From Bifidobacteriaceae bacterium (GTDB lineage: Bacteria; Actinomycetota; Actinomycetes; Actinomycetales; WQXJ01), in contig JAITLE010000112.1 of NCBI GenBank assembly GCA_031278075.1, positions 1 through 23,982 of the forward strand: a stretch of 23,982 nucleotides of DNA. Direction: 5' to 3'. The notes beneath the pieces were generated by a model. The model saw nothing but the letters and a program-made list of their open reading frames with translations, had not been told where the DNA came from and searched no databases. Positions 15,725 through 23,064 of the stretch are shown here, piece by piece; the first letter of the stretch is position 1; each line of letters starts with the position of its first letter. A program made the position numbers and the translations under genes.

Positions 15725-15899
15725 GCGGTCGAGTCGGCCCAGGCGTGAGACTATGGGGCTGAGGTCTGACCGTGCGCGCGAAACAGTTGATGAGCGACGC
15801 AACGCTACGGCCAGGGCGGGCCCGGGAGGCGCGCGCAGCGTTCAAGCCGGAGACGAACAGTCTTCCGGCGCGCCTCGGGCGGCCCAGGGGGGAGTGGCT

Positions 15900-16778
15900 A
15901 TGAACTACTTGGACTGGATTCGGAACCTGGGCGCTTCGGCCCCGCACGGCGACAGGCTCGGCAGCCTGCGACGGTTGGGCGCCGATGGACGCCTGAGAGC
16001 CATCGCGGCGATTCGGACTGGTGACTTGATACCACTGGGACGCGAGCTGGTCGCAGGCAAGTCGATCCGAGGGGATTCGAACCCTGCCTTTGAGGTCCGG
16101 ACGTTTTATAGTGAGGAGCCCGTTGGAACCTGGCCCGGACCGGGCTCGGGGACAGGCACCGACCACCTCAGGATCGACTGTCACGGCATTGGCGTTACAC
16201 ATATCGACGCCCTCAATCACACCGCCCTCGACCATACGTGGTACGGCGGCGTGAGCGTCCGCGACCAAGAGGTGTCGTCGTCCTGGGAGCAGGGCGACGG
16301 GGTGCTCACGCGCGGGTTGTACCTGGACCTGGCCCGTCTGCGCGATAGGCCGTGGGTGGACGCCGCCCTGCCCGTCACCGGCGCTGAGATCGCGCGGGCG
16401 CTTGAGGGCGCGGGTCTGTCCATTGAGGAAGGCGACGCCTTGGTCCTCAACATGGGCCGTGACCGGTTCGAAGCGGCCGGAAACACCATGGCTGGCAGTG
16501 CCCGCCCCGGGCTTGGCGAAGACGCGGCCCGTTGGCTGGCCGATCGCCCGATCTCGCTGTTGTGCTGGGATTTCCTTGACGCCAAGAACAACGTCGACCC
16601 GCCCGCCTGTGTCCATCTGCTCAATTGGGCGCAAGGGCTGGTGCTCGTGGACAATTGCGATTTCGCTAAGGCGCGGTCGGTCTTGGACGATCCGGTTCGG
16701 TCACTCGCGCTGGTCGTCGCACCCCTGCGCATGCGTGGAGCCACCGGTTGCGCCGTGAACCCGATGATGATTGCTTAG
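15900..16778 (+). CDS. Cyclase-family (kynurenine formamidase-like) hydrolase 2
   Basis: A 292-residue cyclase-family protein, clearly different from the one at 11481-12485. It keeps a more canonical metal motif: H95 (DCHGIG), then VTHIDALNH with H101, D103 and H107. Later family blocks are GDALVLNMGRDRF, ARWLADRPISLLCWDFLDA and the C-terminal VAPLRMRGATGCAVNP, typical of the family. I start at ATG 15900 because of the GGGGGGAG eight or so bases upstream; the frame is open back to 15753. It follows the synthetase after a 175-bp gap and ends 7 bp from a convergent permease gene, so there is no room for a terminator between them. Confidence 0.85.
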   Translation: MNYLDWIRNLGASAPHGDRLGSLRRLGADGRLRAIAAIRTGDLIPLGRELVAGKSIRGDSNPAFEVRTFYSEEPVGTWPGPGSGTGTDHLRIDCHGIGVTHIDALNHTALDHTWYGGVSVRDQEVSSSWEQGDGVLTRGLYLDLARLRDRPWVDAALPVTGAEIARALEGAGLSIEEGDALVLNMGRDRFEAAGNTMAGSARPGLGEDAARWLADRPISLLCWDFLDAKNNVDPPACVHLLNWAQGLVLVDNCDFAKARSVLDDPVRSLALVVAPLRMRGATGCAVNPMMIA

Positions 16779-16785
16779 CGGCCGG

Positions 16786-17829
16786 TCAGCGATTGCGGCG
16801 GCGTGCCACCTGTGCGACGACGACTATCAGAATCATGCACAGGCCCTCCAGAATGTATCGGTAGCCCGCCCCCATCGGACTCATCTCGAGGATCGTTATC
16901 AACAGGGTCATGACAAGGGCGCCCACCATGGCGGCGGGGACCGACGAACGGCCGCCGGTCACAGGGACTCCGCCGATCACCACGGCCGCCACCGACGCGA
17001 GCAGATAGGTGTTGCCCATGTTCTGGAAAGCGCCGTCGTTGTAGGCGGCCAAGAGGGTGCCGACAATCCCGGCCAGCAACCCCGATAATGCGAAGTTGTA
17101 CAGAACCATCCGCCGCACCCGGATGCCGGAGAGATACGCCGCCGTGCGGTTCTGCCCCATCGCGTGCAGCCGACGGCCGTAGTTGGTCCGTGTCAGGGCT
17201 ATGGCGACGGCCACCGCCACCGCGATGCCGCAGGCCAGGAGCACCGAGAAGCCTCCGACCTGGCGTTTGATGAAGGCGCCGAGGGTGGCACTGGCGGTGG
17301 AGGACTGCTGGGAGCCTAACACCAACACCCCGGTGTAGACGGCGTACCCGACGGCGAGCGAAGCGATCATGGCTGGCATGCGAAGCCATACGGTCAGAAG
17401 TCCGGTGACGCAGCCGATCCCGATCCCCGTCAACGGGGCCACCAGCAGACTGATGAGTTCTCCCGTTGGGGTCGATGCCGCGACCCCGGCCGATATCACA
17501 GCCGAAAAGGTGATCACATACGGCAGCGACAGGTCGAAGGAACCATCGCCGCTGGCGATGACCGTCATCTGGGCAACGCCGGCCAGTCCGAGGAAGGTGG
17601 CTAACGAGGCGTTGACAGCCAGCAGCCTGAGTGAGACGGAGCCCGAAATCAAACCGGCGGACAGCCACAAGGCTATGGCGGCCAGCACCGCCCAGACCCA
17701 GGCGTGCTGGCCGGTCCACTTGCGCGCCGCCTCGAGCGGACCAGGCGTCGGGAGCGCCGTTCTGGCCGGCCCCCGCGCCTCTCCGCCGGCTGGCGTGTCG
17801 CCGCTGGCCGAATCGGCCCCGCGCGTCAT
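16786..17829 (-). CDS. Sugar-type ABC transporter permease (second importer)
   Basis: A 347-residue RbsC-type permease. After a Gly/Ala/Pro-rich N terminus (about 1-45) come about eight to ten hydrophobic segments starting with HAWVWAVLAAIALWLSAG. SGDGSFDLSLPYVITFSAVI and the ATPase-contacting loop LHAMGQNRTAAYLSGIRV identify the family. It starts at ATG 17829, overlapping the stop of the ATPase-permease fusion (ATGA). It probably forms a heterodimer with the permease half of the fusion. The larger open frame up to 18603 runs antisense-free through the fusion gene in another phase and is not coding. Confidence 0.92.
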   Translation of the reverse strand: MTRGADSASGDTPAGGEARGPARTALPTPGPLEAARKWTGQHAWVWAVLAAIALWLSAGLISGSVSLRLLAVNASLATFLGLAGVAQMTVIASGDGSFDLSLPYVITFSAVISAGVAASTPTGELISLLVAPLTGIGIGCVTGLLTVWLRMPAMIASLAVGYAVYTGVLVLGSQQSSTASATLGAFIKRQVGGFSVLLACGIAVAVAVAIALTRTNYGRRLHAMGQNRTAAYLSGIRVRRMVLYNFALSGLLAGIVGTLLAAYNDGAFQNMGNTYLLASVAAVVIGGVPVTGGRSSVPAAMVGALVMTLLITILEMSPMGAGYRYILEGLCMILIVVVAQVARRRNR

Positions 17830-20270
17830 CGTTCGCGCCCCCCGACCAAGCGCCTGAAGGCCATCGCCGCCACAAGCAGCGCGCCCTGCACGGCTGTCTG
17901 ATAATTCGGTCCGACTCCGGAGAAGTACAAGAGTGTCGGCAGCAATCCGAAGACGATCGCCGCCAAGACTGTCCCGATCGGGTTGACCATGCCGCCAGAG
18001 AAGTCGCCTCCACCAATCACCACGGCGGCCACAGACACCAGCGTCAGGGTGGCGGAAGCGTTGATGTCGCTGCCCATGGTCGATGCCGTGGTCAAAGTCC
18101 CAGCGCTGACGACACACAACCCCGCCATCGTGTACAGCGTGACGCGGGCCGCCATCGGCGACCGCCCGGTTTCGACGAAAGCCTCGCGGTTGTTGCCGAA
18201 GGCGCGCATGGCGATGCCGTAGCGCCAGCGGAACAGCGCCAACCAGGCGGCTCCCGCCAGGGCCACACAGAGATAGATCTGCAGCGGGATGCCAGGCAGT
18301 ACAGTGGTCAGCGCCCCGGTCCACCTCGGGGCGGCGCCGCCGGGCACCTCCTGGATGACTAGACCGCATCCCAGCCAAATGAATGACGACCCCAACGTGA
18401 CCACGATGGCAGGAACTCCTGACACCTCCGCCACCACGGCCATCAGTGCGTAGGCGGCCACCATGGCCATTAGGGCGATCAGGCCCAAGGCCGGGTCGGT
18501 GACCAAGAGCGTGGCTGACAAGACATTGGCCAGGCCAACGGCGTAACCGATGCCCATGTCGAAGTCGCCGGCTGTGATCACGAACATTTGCGCTAAGGAG
18601 CACAGTACAAGCGCCATGCCTGGCTCGAGGAGCAGACCGAGCCCAGATCCAGTGATGGTGGCGGGTTCGGTCAGGCCCATGGCTACGGTCACAACCGCCA
18701 AGAGAGCCACCACCAGGCTCAGCCGTGACTCGCCGATCCGCCGGCCGAGCGATCTGATCGCTGAGAGATTGGTGCTGGGCGTTGACCGGCCGCTGCTCTT
18801 GTCCGGGGAAGCGCTTGCGCCCGTTCCGCCGTAGGACCAGTGTACGATCGCCTCTCGGGTTATCTCCGCGCCCTGGAGTTCCTTGACAATCAAGCCATTG
18901 GCCATGACATAAACCCGGTCGCAGTACGCGAACTCGCGGTCCTCAGTGGAATACAGGACGGCCGCGCGGGTCTCGTCCCGCAGTCCGGCTAACAATTCGT
19001 AGAACTGGTGCTTCGTCTGAGTGTCCACGCCGCGTGTTGGGTCGTCTAGCAGCACCACGCTGGCCGGGGACGCGAAGCCGCGGGCTATGACCACTTTCTG
19101 CTGGTTCCCCCCCGACAGCTCGGTGATAGCGGTCTCATCGCTGGGGGTGGCGATGCGCAGCGTCTGGCGCCACCTGCGGACGGTCTCAAGGGACGCGGTG
19201 CGATCCGTGAAGCCGAACCGGGACAAGCGGCTCAGAGAGGCTATTGTCAGGTTTCTGGCCACGTCCCATAAACCGAAGACAGCCTCCCGCTTGCGGTCCC
19301 CGGAGACGTAGGCGGCCCCGCCGCAGACGGCGTACCGGCCTCGCCGGTCGCGGGCCGAGGCGTATACCGAGCGCAGCAGTTGGCGCTGGCCAGCTCCCTC
19401 GAGCCCGGCGACGCCGACCACCTCGCCCGGCGCGACTCTGAACTCGGCGCCTCGAGCGCTGGCCAGCCGCGCCTCGACCAACGCCTGGCCTGGATCTGCG
19501 GCCAACTCCGCTCGCGCTGGTGGCGCCTGGCGGGGTTCGGCGCCGAGATGCCGCAAGAGTCCAGCCCTGGTGGTGGTGGAGGCGGACCCTTGCCAGTGGA
19601 TCACTCCGTCGCGCAGCACGACCAGGCGGTCGACCACCCCCAGGACCTCATCGAGCAGGTGGGTCACGTAAATTATCAACAGTCCGTCGCGCGCTTTGCG
19701 TTCGCGCAAGTAACTGTGAAGCTGGCGGGCGCGCTCTGTCGGTAACGCCGCCGTCGGCTCGTCCAGGATTAGGATTCGCAGCCCGGGTTGGCTGGCCGCG
19801 ATGGCGATCTCGACCATTTGACGCTCCGCCATTGACAAGGCACCGGTTTCCGCGCCGGGGCCAATTCCCGTGTTAGGGAAGATGGCGGCTATGGCGGAAT
19901 TGACGTGGGAACGCAAACGGCGTCCCGCCATGGTCTTGTCGAGTCCGTGCGCCATGACAAAGTTCTCCGCCACCGACAAGTTGGCGAAGACAGACAACTC
20001 TTGGTGCACAAAACGGACTCCGATGCGGGCCGCCTCGCGGGGATTGCAATGCGCGAAGTCAATGGTCTTGCCGTCGATCGCCAGGGTTCCGCGATCCGCG
20101 CCAAACACTCCGGCGATTATCCTCAACAAGGTCGACTTCCCGGCGCCGTTGGCGCCGAGGAGCCCCAGTATTTCTTCGCGGTGGCCTTGGAGCGACACGT
20201 TCTTCAAGACCAAATTGCGTCCGAAGGACTTCGAAAGATTCCGAATGTCCAGCAGTTCTGGATGGGTCAC
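17826..20270 (-). CDS. ABC transporter ATPase-permease fusion (RbsA-RbsC type)
   Basis: An 814-residue fusion of a double-NBD sugar ATPase (about 1-480) and an RbsC-type permease (about 515-814), joined by a Ser/Pro-rich linker (about 483-502). NBD1 has Walker A GANGAGKST (39-47), signature LSMAE (145-149) and DEP at 170-172. NBD2 has a degenerate Walker A GLEGAGQRQ, signature LSGGN (385-389) and Walker B LLDDPTRGVD, where the catalytic Glu is Asp410. The loss is in the half already expected to be non-hydrolysing. The permease half has FVITAGDFDMGIGYAVG and MRAFGNNREAFVETG. A good GGAG precedes ATG 20270. The usual arrangement in this family is separate polypeptides. Confidence 0.92.
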   Translation of the reverse strand: MTHPELLDIRNLSKSFGRNLVLKNVSLQGHREEILGLLGANGAGKSTLLRIIAGVFGADRGTLAIDGKTIDFAHCNPREAARIGVRFVHQELSVFANLSVAENFVMAHGLDKTMAGRRLRSHVNSAIAAIFPNTGIGPGAETGALSMAERQMVEIAIAASQPGLRILILDEPTAALPTERARQLHSYLRERKARDGLLIIYVTHLLDEVLGVVDRLVVLRDGVIHWQGSASTTTRAGLLRHLGAEPRQAPPARAELAADPGQALVEARLASARGAEFRVAPGEVVGVAGLEGAGQRQLLRSVYASARDRRGRYAVCGGAAYVSGDRKREAVFGLWDVARNLTIASLSRLSRFGFTDRTASLETVRRWRQTLRIATPSDETAITELSGGNQQKVVIARGFASPASVVLLDDPTRGVDTQTKHQFYELLAGLRDETRAAVLYSTEDREFAYCDRVYVMANGLIVKELQGAEITREAIVHWSYGGTGASASPDKSSGRSTPSTNLSAIRSLGRRIGESRLSLVVALLAVVTVAMGLTEPATITGSGLGLLLEPGMALVLCSLAQMFVITAGDFDMGIGYAVGLANVLSATLLVTDPALGLIALMAMVAAYALMAVVAEVSGVPAIVVTLGSSFIWLGCGLVIQEVPGGAAPRWTGALTTVLPGIPLQIYLCVALAGAAWLALFRWRYGIAMRAFGNNREAFVETGRSPMAARVTLYTMAGLCVVSAGTLTTASTMGSDINASATLTLVSVAAVVIGGGDFSGGMVNPIGTVLAAIVFGLLPTLLYFSGVGPNYQTAVQGALLVAAMAFRRLVGGRER

Positions 20271-20288
20271 GCCTTCAACTCCTTAGAC

Positions 20289-20332
20289 GCGGGAGGGGCG
20301 GCGCGGGGCCGACCGGCGGTCGCCCCACCCGC
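20289..20332 (-). other. Intercistronic hairpin between binding-protein and ATPase genes
   Basis: GCGGGAGGGGCG (20289-20300) and CGCCCCACCCGC (20321-20332) form a 12-bp stem with a single mismatch and a 20-nt GC-rich loop in the 68-bp gap between the binding-protein stop and the ATPase start. There is no T-run. Hairpins at this place in importer operons often stabilise the upstream message, or cause partial termination, so that binding protein exceeds the membrane complex. Function is inferred from position. Confidence 0.55.
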
Positions 20333-20338
20333 TGGCGC

Positions 20339-21394
20339 TCAGCCGCGCGCCTTGTCGATGATGTTGGTCTGCGTCCAGGCCTGGTCGTAGATCTCGAATG
20401 CCACGTCGCCCATTTTGAGGTCGGCGTATTTGTCGAGGTCAGCCTGCGAGATCTCGAGATTGGGCACCACCAGCTTCTTGGGGACGTCCTGGCCGCTGGC
20501 TATCGCGTAGCCGACGTAGACAGCAGACGCCCCCATGCCTGGGTTCGGGTTGATGGAGATGGTTTCGTAATCGCTTGCCTCCGCCTGCTCGCGCCACCAC
20601 TGAAGCTCCTCGCCGCGGTTGCCCATCACGATCAAGGGGACCGGCCGGCCGGCTGCCTCGAAGGCCTGAGCGATCCCATAGCCTGATCCGCCTTGCTGCA
20701 TCACGGCGTCGATCTCCGGCAACCCGGGCAGGACCTGTGCCACCGCCGATTGGGCGGTCGCCTCGTCCCAGCTTCCGTAGACTTCGCCGACTATCTGGAT
20801 CCCGGACGCCTTTGAAAAGGCGGCGTCGGTGCCTTGCTGCTCGACCTCGTCGGCGCCCGTCCCTGCCATGCCGCGAACGTTTAGGACGTTCCCCTTGCCG
20901 CCCAACTTGTTGACAATAAACGAGGCCATCTTTTCGGTGTATTCGGCCAATTCGGCTTCCATGTCCCACGGGATGTCGCTTGTGACTGGTCCATCGCAGA
21001 ACACCAAGACTGGAATGCCGGCTTGGTCTGCCTTTTCGATCACGCCGTTGAGGCCTGTGGCGGAAGTCGGGTCAATCAATATGACATCAGGCTTTTCCAG
21101 AATCATCGAGTTGATTTGGGACACTTGGGTGTTCACGTCGTTGTTGGCGTCCGCGAAGATGTAATCGGCGATCTTTCCTTCACTTATGAGGATGTCGGCG
21201 GCCTGTTGCGCCGCGGCGACATTGGCAGCTTGCCAACTATTGGATGAGAATGACTGACTAAAGGCTATGACGATACCTTCGTCGGCGGCGTCCCCGCCGC
21301 CATCGTCTTGTCCGCAGGCCGCAATCCCAAGGCTGGCAGTTCCCAGGGCAGCGATGACCGCCGCCTGGCGACAGGTCGTCCGCAAGTGTTTCAT
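20339..21394 (-). CDS. Sugar-type ABC transporter substrate-binding lipoprotein C
   Basis: The receptor of the second importer, 351 residues. A Sec-type signal (MKHLRTTCRQAAVIAALG) ends in a lipobox with Cys27 (IAAC), followed by an acidic/Gly linker. The mature part starts IVIAFSQSFSSNSWQ and continues with NDVNTQVSQINSMI, DVILIDPTSATGLN and GIPVLVFCDGPV, typical of Peripla_BP_4 receptors. It is not close to receptors A and B, which have Tat signals, so it probably has a different ligand. I start at ATG 21394 because of AAAGGAGAG just upstream. It is the first gene of a three-gene operon with the ATPase-permease fusion and the separate permease. Confidence 0.92.
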   Translation of the reverse strand: MKHLRTTCRQAAVIAALGTASLGIAACGQDDGGGDAADEGIVIAFSQSFSSNSWQAANVAAAQQAADILISEGKIADYIFADANNDVNTQVSQINSMILEKPDVILIDPTSATGLNGVIEKADQAGIPVLVFCDGPVTSDIPWDMEAELAEYTEKMASFIVNKLGGKGNVLNVRGMAGTGADEVEQQGTDAAFSKASGIQIVGEVYGSWDEATAQSAVAQVLPGLPEIDAVMQQGGSGYGIAQAFEAAGRPVPLIVMGNRGEELQWWREQAEASDYETISINPNPGMGASAVYVGYAIASGQDVPKKLVVPNLEISQADLDKYADLKMGDVAFEIYDQAWTQTNIIDKARG

Positions 21395-21464
21395 GGTCTC
21401 TCCTTTGAGATGATCTGCTATTTTGCGCCGGAGCGCGAGAGTTGGACCGGGCAAAGTTCGTAGA

Positions 21465-21480
21465 GCGTACAGACGTGCGC
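21465..21480. promoter_or_regulatory. Operator site 2
   Basis: GCGTAC-AGAC-GTGCGC matches operator site 1 in 11 of 12 half-site bases with the same 4-bp spacer. It covers the predicted -10 region of the minus-strand promoter of the second importer operon, a classical repressor position. Confidence 0.6.
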
Positions 21481-21494
21481 CTGGTGCATGTCAA
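21466..21494 (-). promoter_or_regulatory. Promoter of the second ABC importer operon
   Basis: Read on the minus strand: a perfect TTGACA (21494-21489), then a 17-bp spacer to TGTACG (21471-21466); TACGCT with a 19-bp spacer is the alternative. The -10 is weak but the -35 is convincing, and the start codon lies about 70-75 bp downstream. Confidence 0.5.
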
Positions 21495-21580
21495 GGGTAG
21501 CAATGGCCCCCACCGGCGTCAATGATCCGGAATCGGTCTGCGGAGAGTCTGTGACAAGTCGACGGCGGCGGCTCGCGTCC

Positions 21581-21612
21581 TTGACAAGCGGCGGGGCCGG
21601 TGCGAACATAAT
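21581..21612 (+). promoter_or_regulatory. Promoter of the CoA-transferase operon
   Basis: TTGACA (21581-21586) and CATAAT (21607-21612, five of six consensus bases) are separated by 20 bp, longer than optimal, which may mean activator help or low basal activity. Apart from these promoters and operators I see nothing in the roughly 290-bp divergent intergenic region. Confidence 0.5.
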
Positions 21613-21619
21613 TCGGACA

Positions 21620-21635
21620 GCGCACAGCAGTGCGT
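21620..21635. promoter_or_regulatory. Operator site 3
   Basis: GCGCAC-AGCA-GTGCGT matches operator site 1 in 11 of 12 half-site bases, with the same spacer length. It starts 7 bp after the -10 box of the CoA-transferase promoter, almost the same placement as site 1 relative to its own promoter. Confidence 0.6.
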
Positions 21636-21688
21636 GTGACGAACGGAGGCGGTCGGGCCGTCTCCCTGAAGGTGCTCATTGATGAAAG

Positions 21689-22384
21689 GTGCGCGAGCGA
21701 CCCGTGGCCCAAACGTCGAAGATCGTGGCCACATCGGCTGAGGCGGTGGCCGGGATTGCCGACGGCATGACGGTGCATGTGGGCGGCTGGGGCGGCATTG
21801 GAGTGCCTGAAGCTTTGATCGTCGCATTGGCGCAGATCGGCCCCAAGAACCTGACGATCTCGACCAACAACTGCGGCATGGGTCGCCCGGGAGATGTCGG
21901 GGAGCTTTTCAAGGCCGGCTGTGTGGCCAAGGTGTTCACCACCTTTCCGGTGCACGCCGGTGCCACCGACTTCCGCCAGCGACTGGACGCGGGCGAGGTC
22001 GAGTTGGAGACCATTCCCCAGGGCACTTTGGCGGAGCGTTTGCGGGTCGCGGGCGCCGGCCTGGGCGGCTTTTTCACGCCAACTGGGGTCGGCACGCCGA
22101 TCGCCAAGGATAAGGACACCCGCCGTTTCAGGGGACGCACCTACATATTGGAGGACCCGCTGCCTGGCGATTTCGCGCTCATCAAAGCCACTCAGGCCGA
22201 TCCCTTCGGCAACCTCCGCTTCCGCTACGCCACCAGGGGTTTCAACCCGGTCATGGCGATGGCGGCGAAAGTCACGGTGGTGCAGGCGCAGGAGTTGGTC
22301 CCGTTGGGCGCGATAGCGCCCGATGACGTCCACCTCGCCGGCGTCTTCGTGGACAGGATCTACGTCGGAGGCGGCGGGGCATGA
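21689..22384 (+). CDS. 3-oxoacid CoA-transferase subunit A
   Basis: The alpha subunit of a two-subunit family I CoA-transferase (AtoD/ScoA/PcaI type), which moves CoA from a donor such as succinyl-CoA to a 3-oxo acid or similar. About 231 residues, the usual size. Family marks: DGMTVHVGGWGGIGVPEALI (about 25-44), the CoA-binding GAGLGGFFTPTGVGTP, and the C-terminal FNPVMAMAAKVTVVQAQELVPLG. The start is uncertain: GTG 21689 gives the longer form, but GTG 21704, with AAAGG upstream, gives a more typical N terminus. The stop overlaps the start of subunit B (ATGA). Expression is expected from the promoter at 21581-21612 with operator site 3. Confidence 0.92.
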   Translation: MRERPVAQTSKIVATSAEAVAGIADGMTVHVGGWGGIGVPEALIVALAQIGPKNLTISTNNCGMGRPGDVGELFKAGCVAKVFTTFPVHAGATDFRQRLDAGEVELETIPQGTLAERLRVAGAGLGGFFTPTGVGTPIAKDKDTRRFRGRTYILEDPLPGDFALIKATQADPFGNLRFRYATRGFNPVMAMAAKVTVVQAQELVPLGAIAPDDVHLAGVFVDRIYVGGGGA

Positions 22385-23064
22385 CGACCGAAAGCGGCCG
22401 CGCCGGATGGGCCAAACGAGACCAAGCCCGCCAAGTGGCGGCCCTGTTGGAGCCCGGCTGGGTGGTCAACCTCGGCGTCGGCATGCCGGTGGCGGTGCCG
22501 ACCGAGGTGAACCCGGACCACGGCATCGTCTTCCACTGTGAAAACGGCCTGATCGGCTACCGGGCATTGGCGGACCTGGAAGCCCCCGACCCTGACATCA
22601 TTGACGCTCGCTGTGAGCCGATCCAACTGAACAAGGGCGCGGCCGTCGTCTCCCACGACCTGTCCTTCGCCATCGCCCGCGGCGGGCGGTTGGACGCGAC
22701 AGTGCTGGGCGCCTTCCAGGTTTCGGCCAACGGCGACCTGGCCAACTGGAGCGCCGGCGGCGGCCGGGTGGCGGGGATCGGCGGGGCCATGGACTTGGCC
22801 GTCGGCGCCAAACGAGTGATCGTGATGATGAGGCACTGCGACCGGGCAGGAAAACCGAAAATCGTCAAGCGATGCTCCTTGCCGCTGACCGCGGTCGGCT
22901 GCGTCGACGTCATTGTCACCGAACTGGCGGTCATACGGGTGAGACCGGATGGATTGACGGTTGAGAAGCTCGCGCCGGGAATAGGACCGGATCATCTTGA
23001 GGGACGCACGGCGGCGCCCCTGCGATTCACCAGCCATTCACCGAAGGCGGTCGAAGAACCATGA
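22381..23064 (+). CDS. 3-oxoacid CoA-transferase subunit B
   Basis: The beta subunit, 227 residues, carrying the catalytic glutamate E54 in HCENGLIGY, which forms the glutamyl-CoA thioester in family I transferases. Other marks: VVNLGVGMPVAVP (about 28-40), LGAFQVSANGDLANW and GGAMDLAVGAKRVIVMM. The substrate acid is not evident from the sequence; acetoacetate, 3-oxoadipate and related acids are all used by relatives. It is translationally coupled at both ends: its ATG overlaps the subunit A stop, and its stop overlaps the start of the kinase gene (ATGA at 23061-23064). Confidence 0.93.
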   Translation: MTTESGRAGWAKRDQARQVAALLEPGWVVNLGVGMPVAVPTEVNPDHGIVFHCENGLIGYRALADLEAPDPDIIDARCEPIQLNKGAAVVSHDLSFAIARGGRLDATVLGAFQVSANGDLANWSAGGGRVAGIGGAMDLAVGAKRVIVMMRHCDRAGKPKIVKRCSLPLTAVGCVDVIVTELAVIRVRPDGLTVEKLAPGIGPDHLEGRTAAPLRFTSHSPKAVEEP

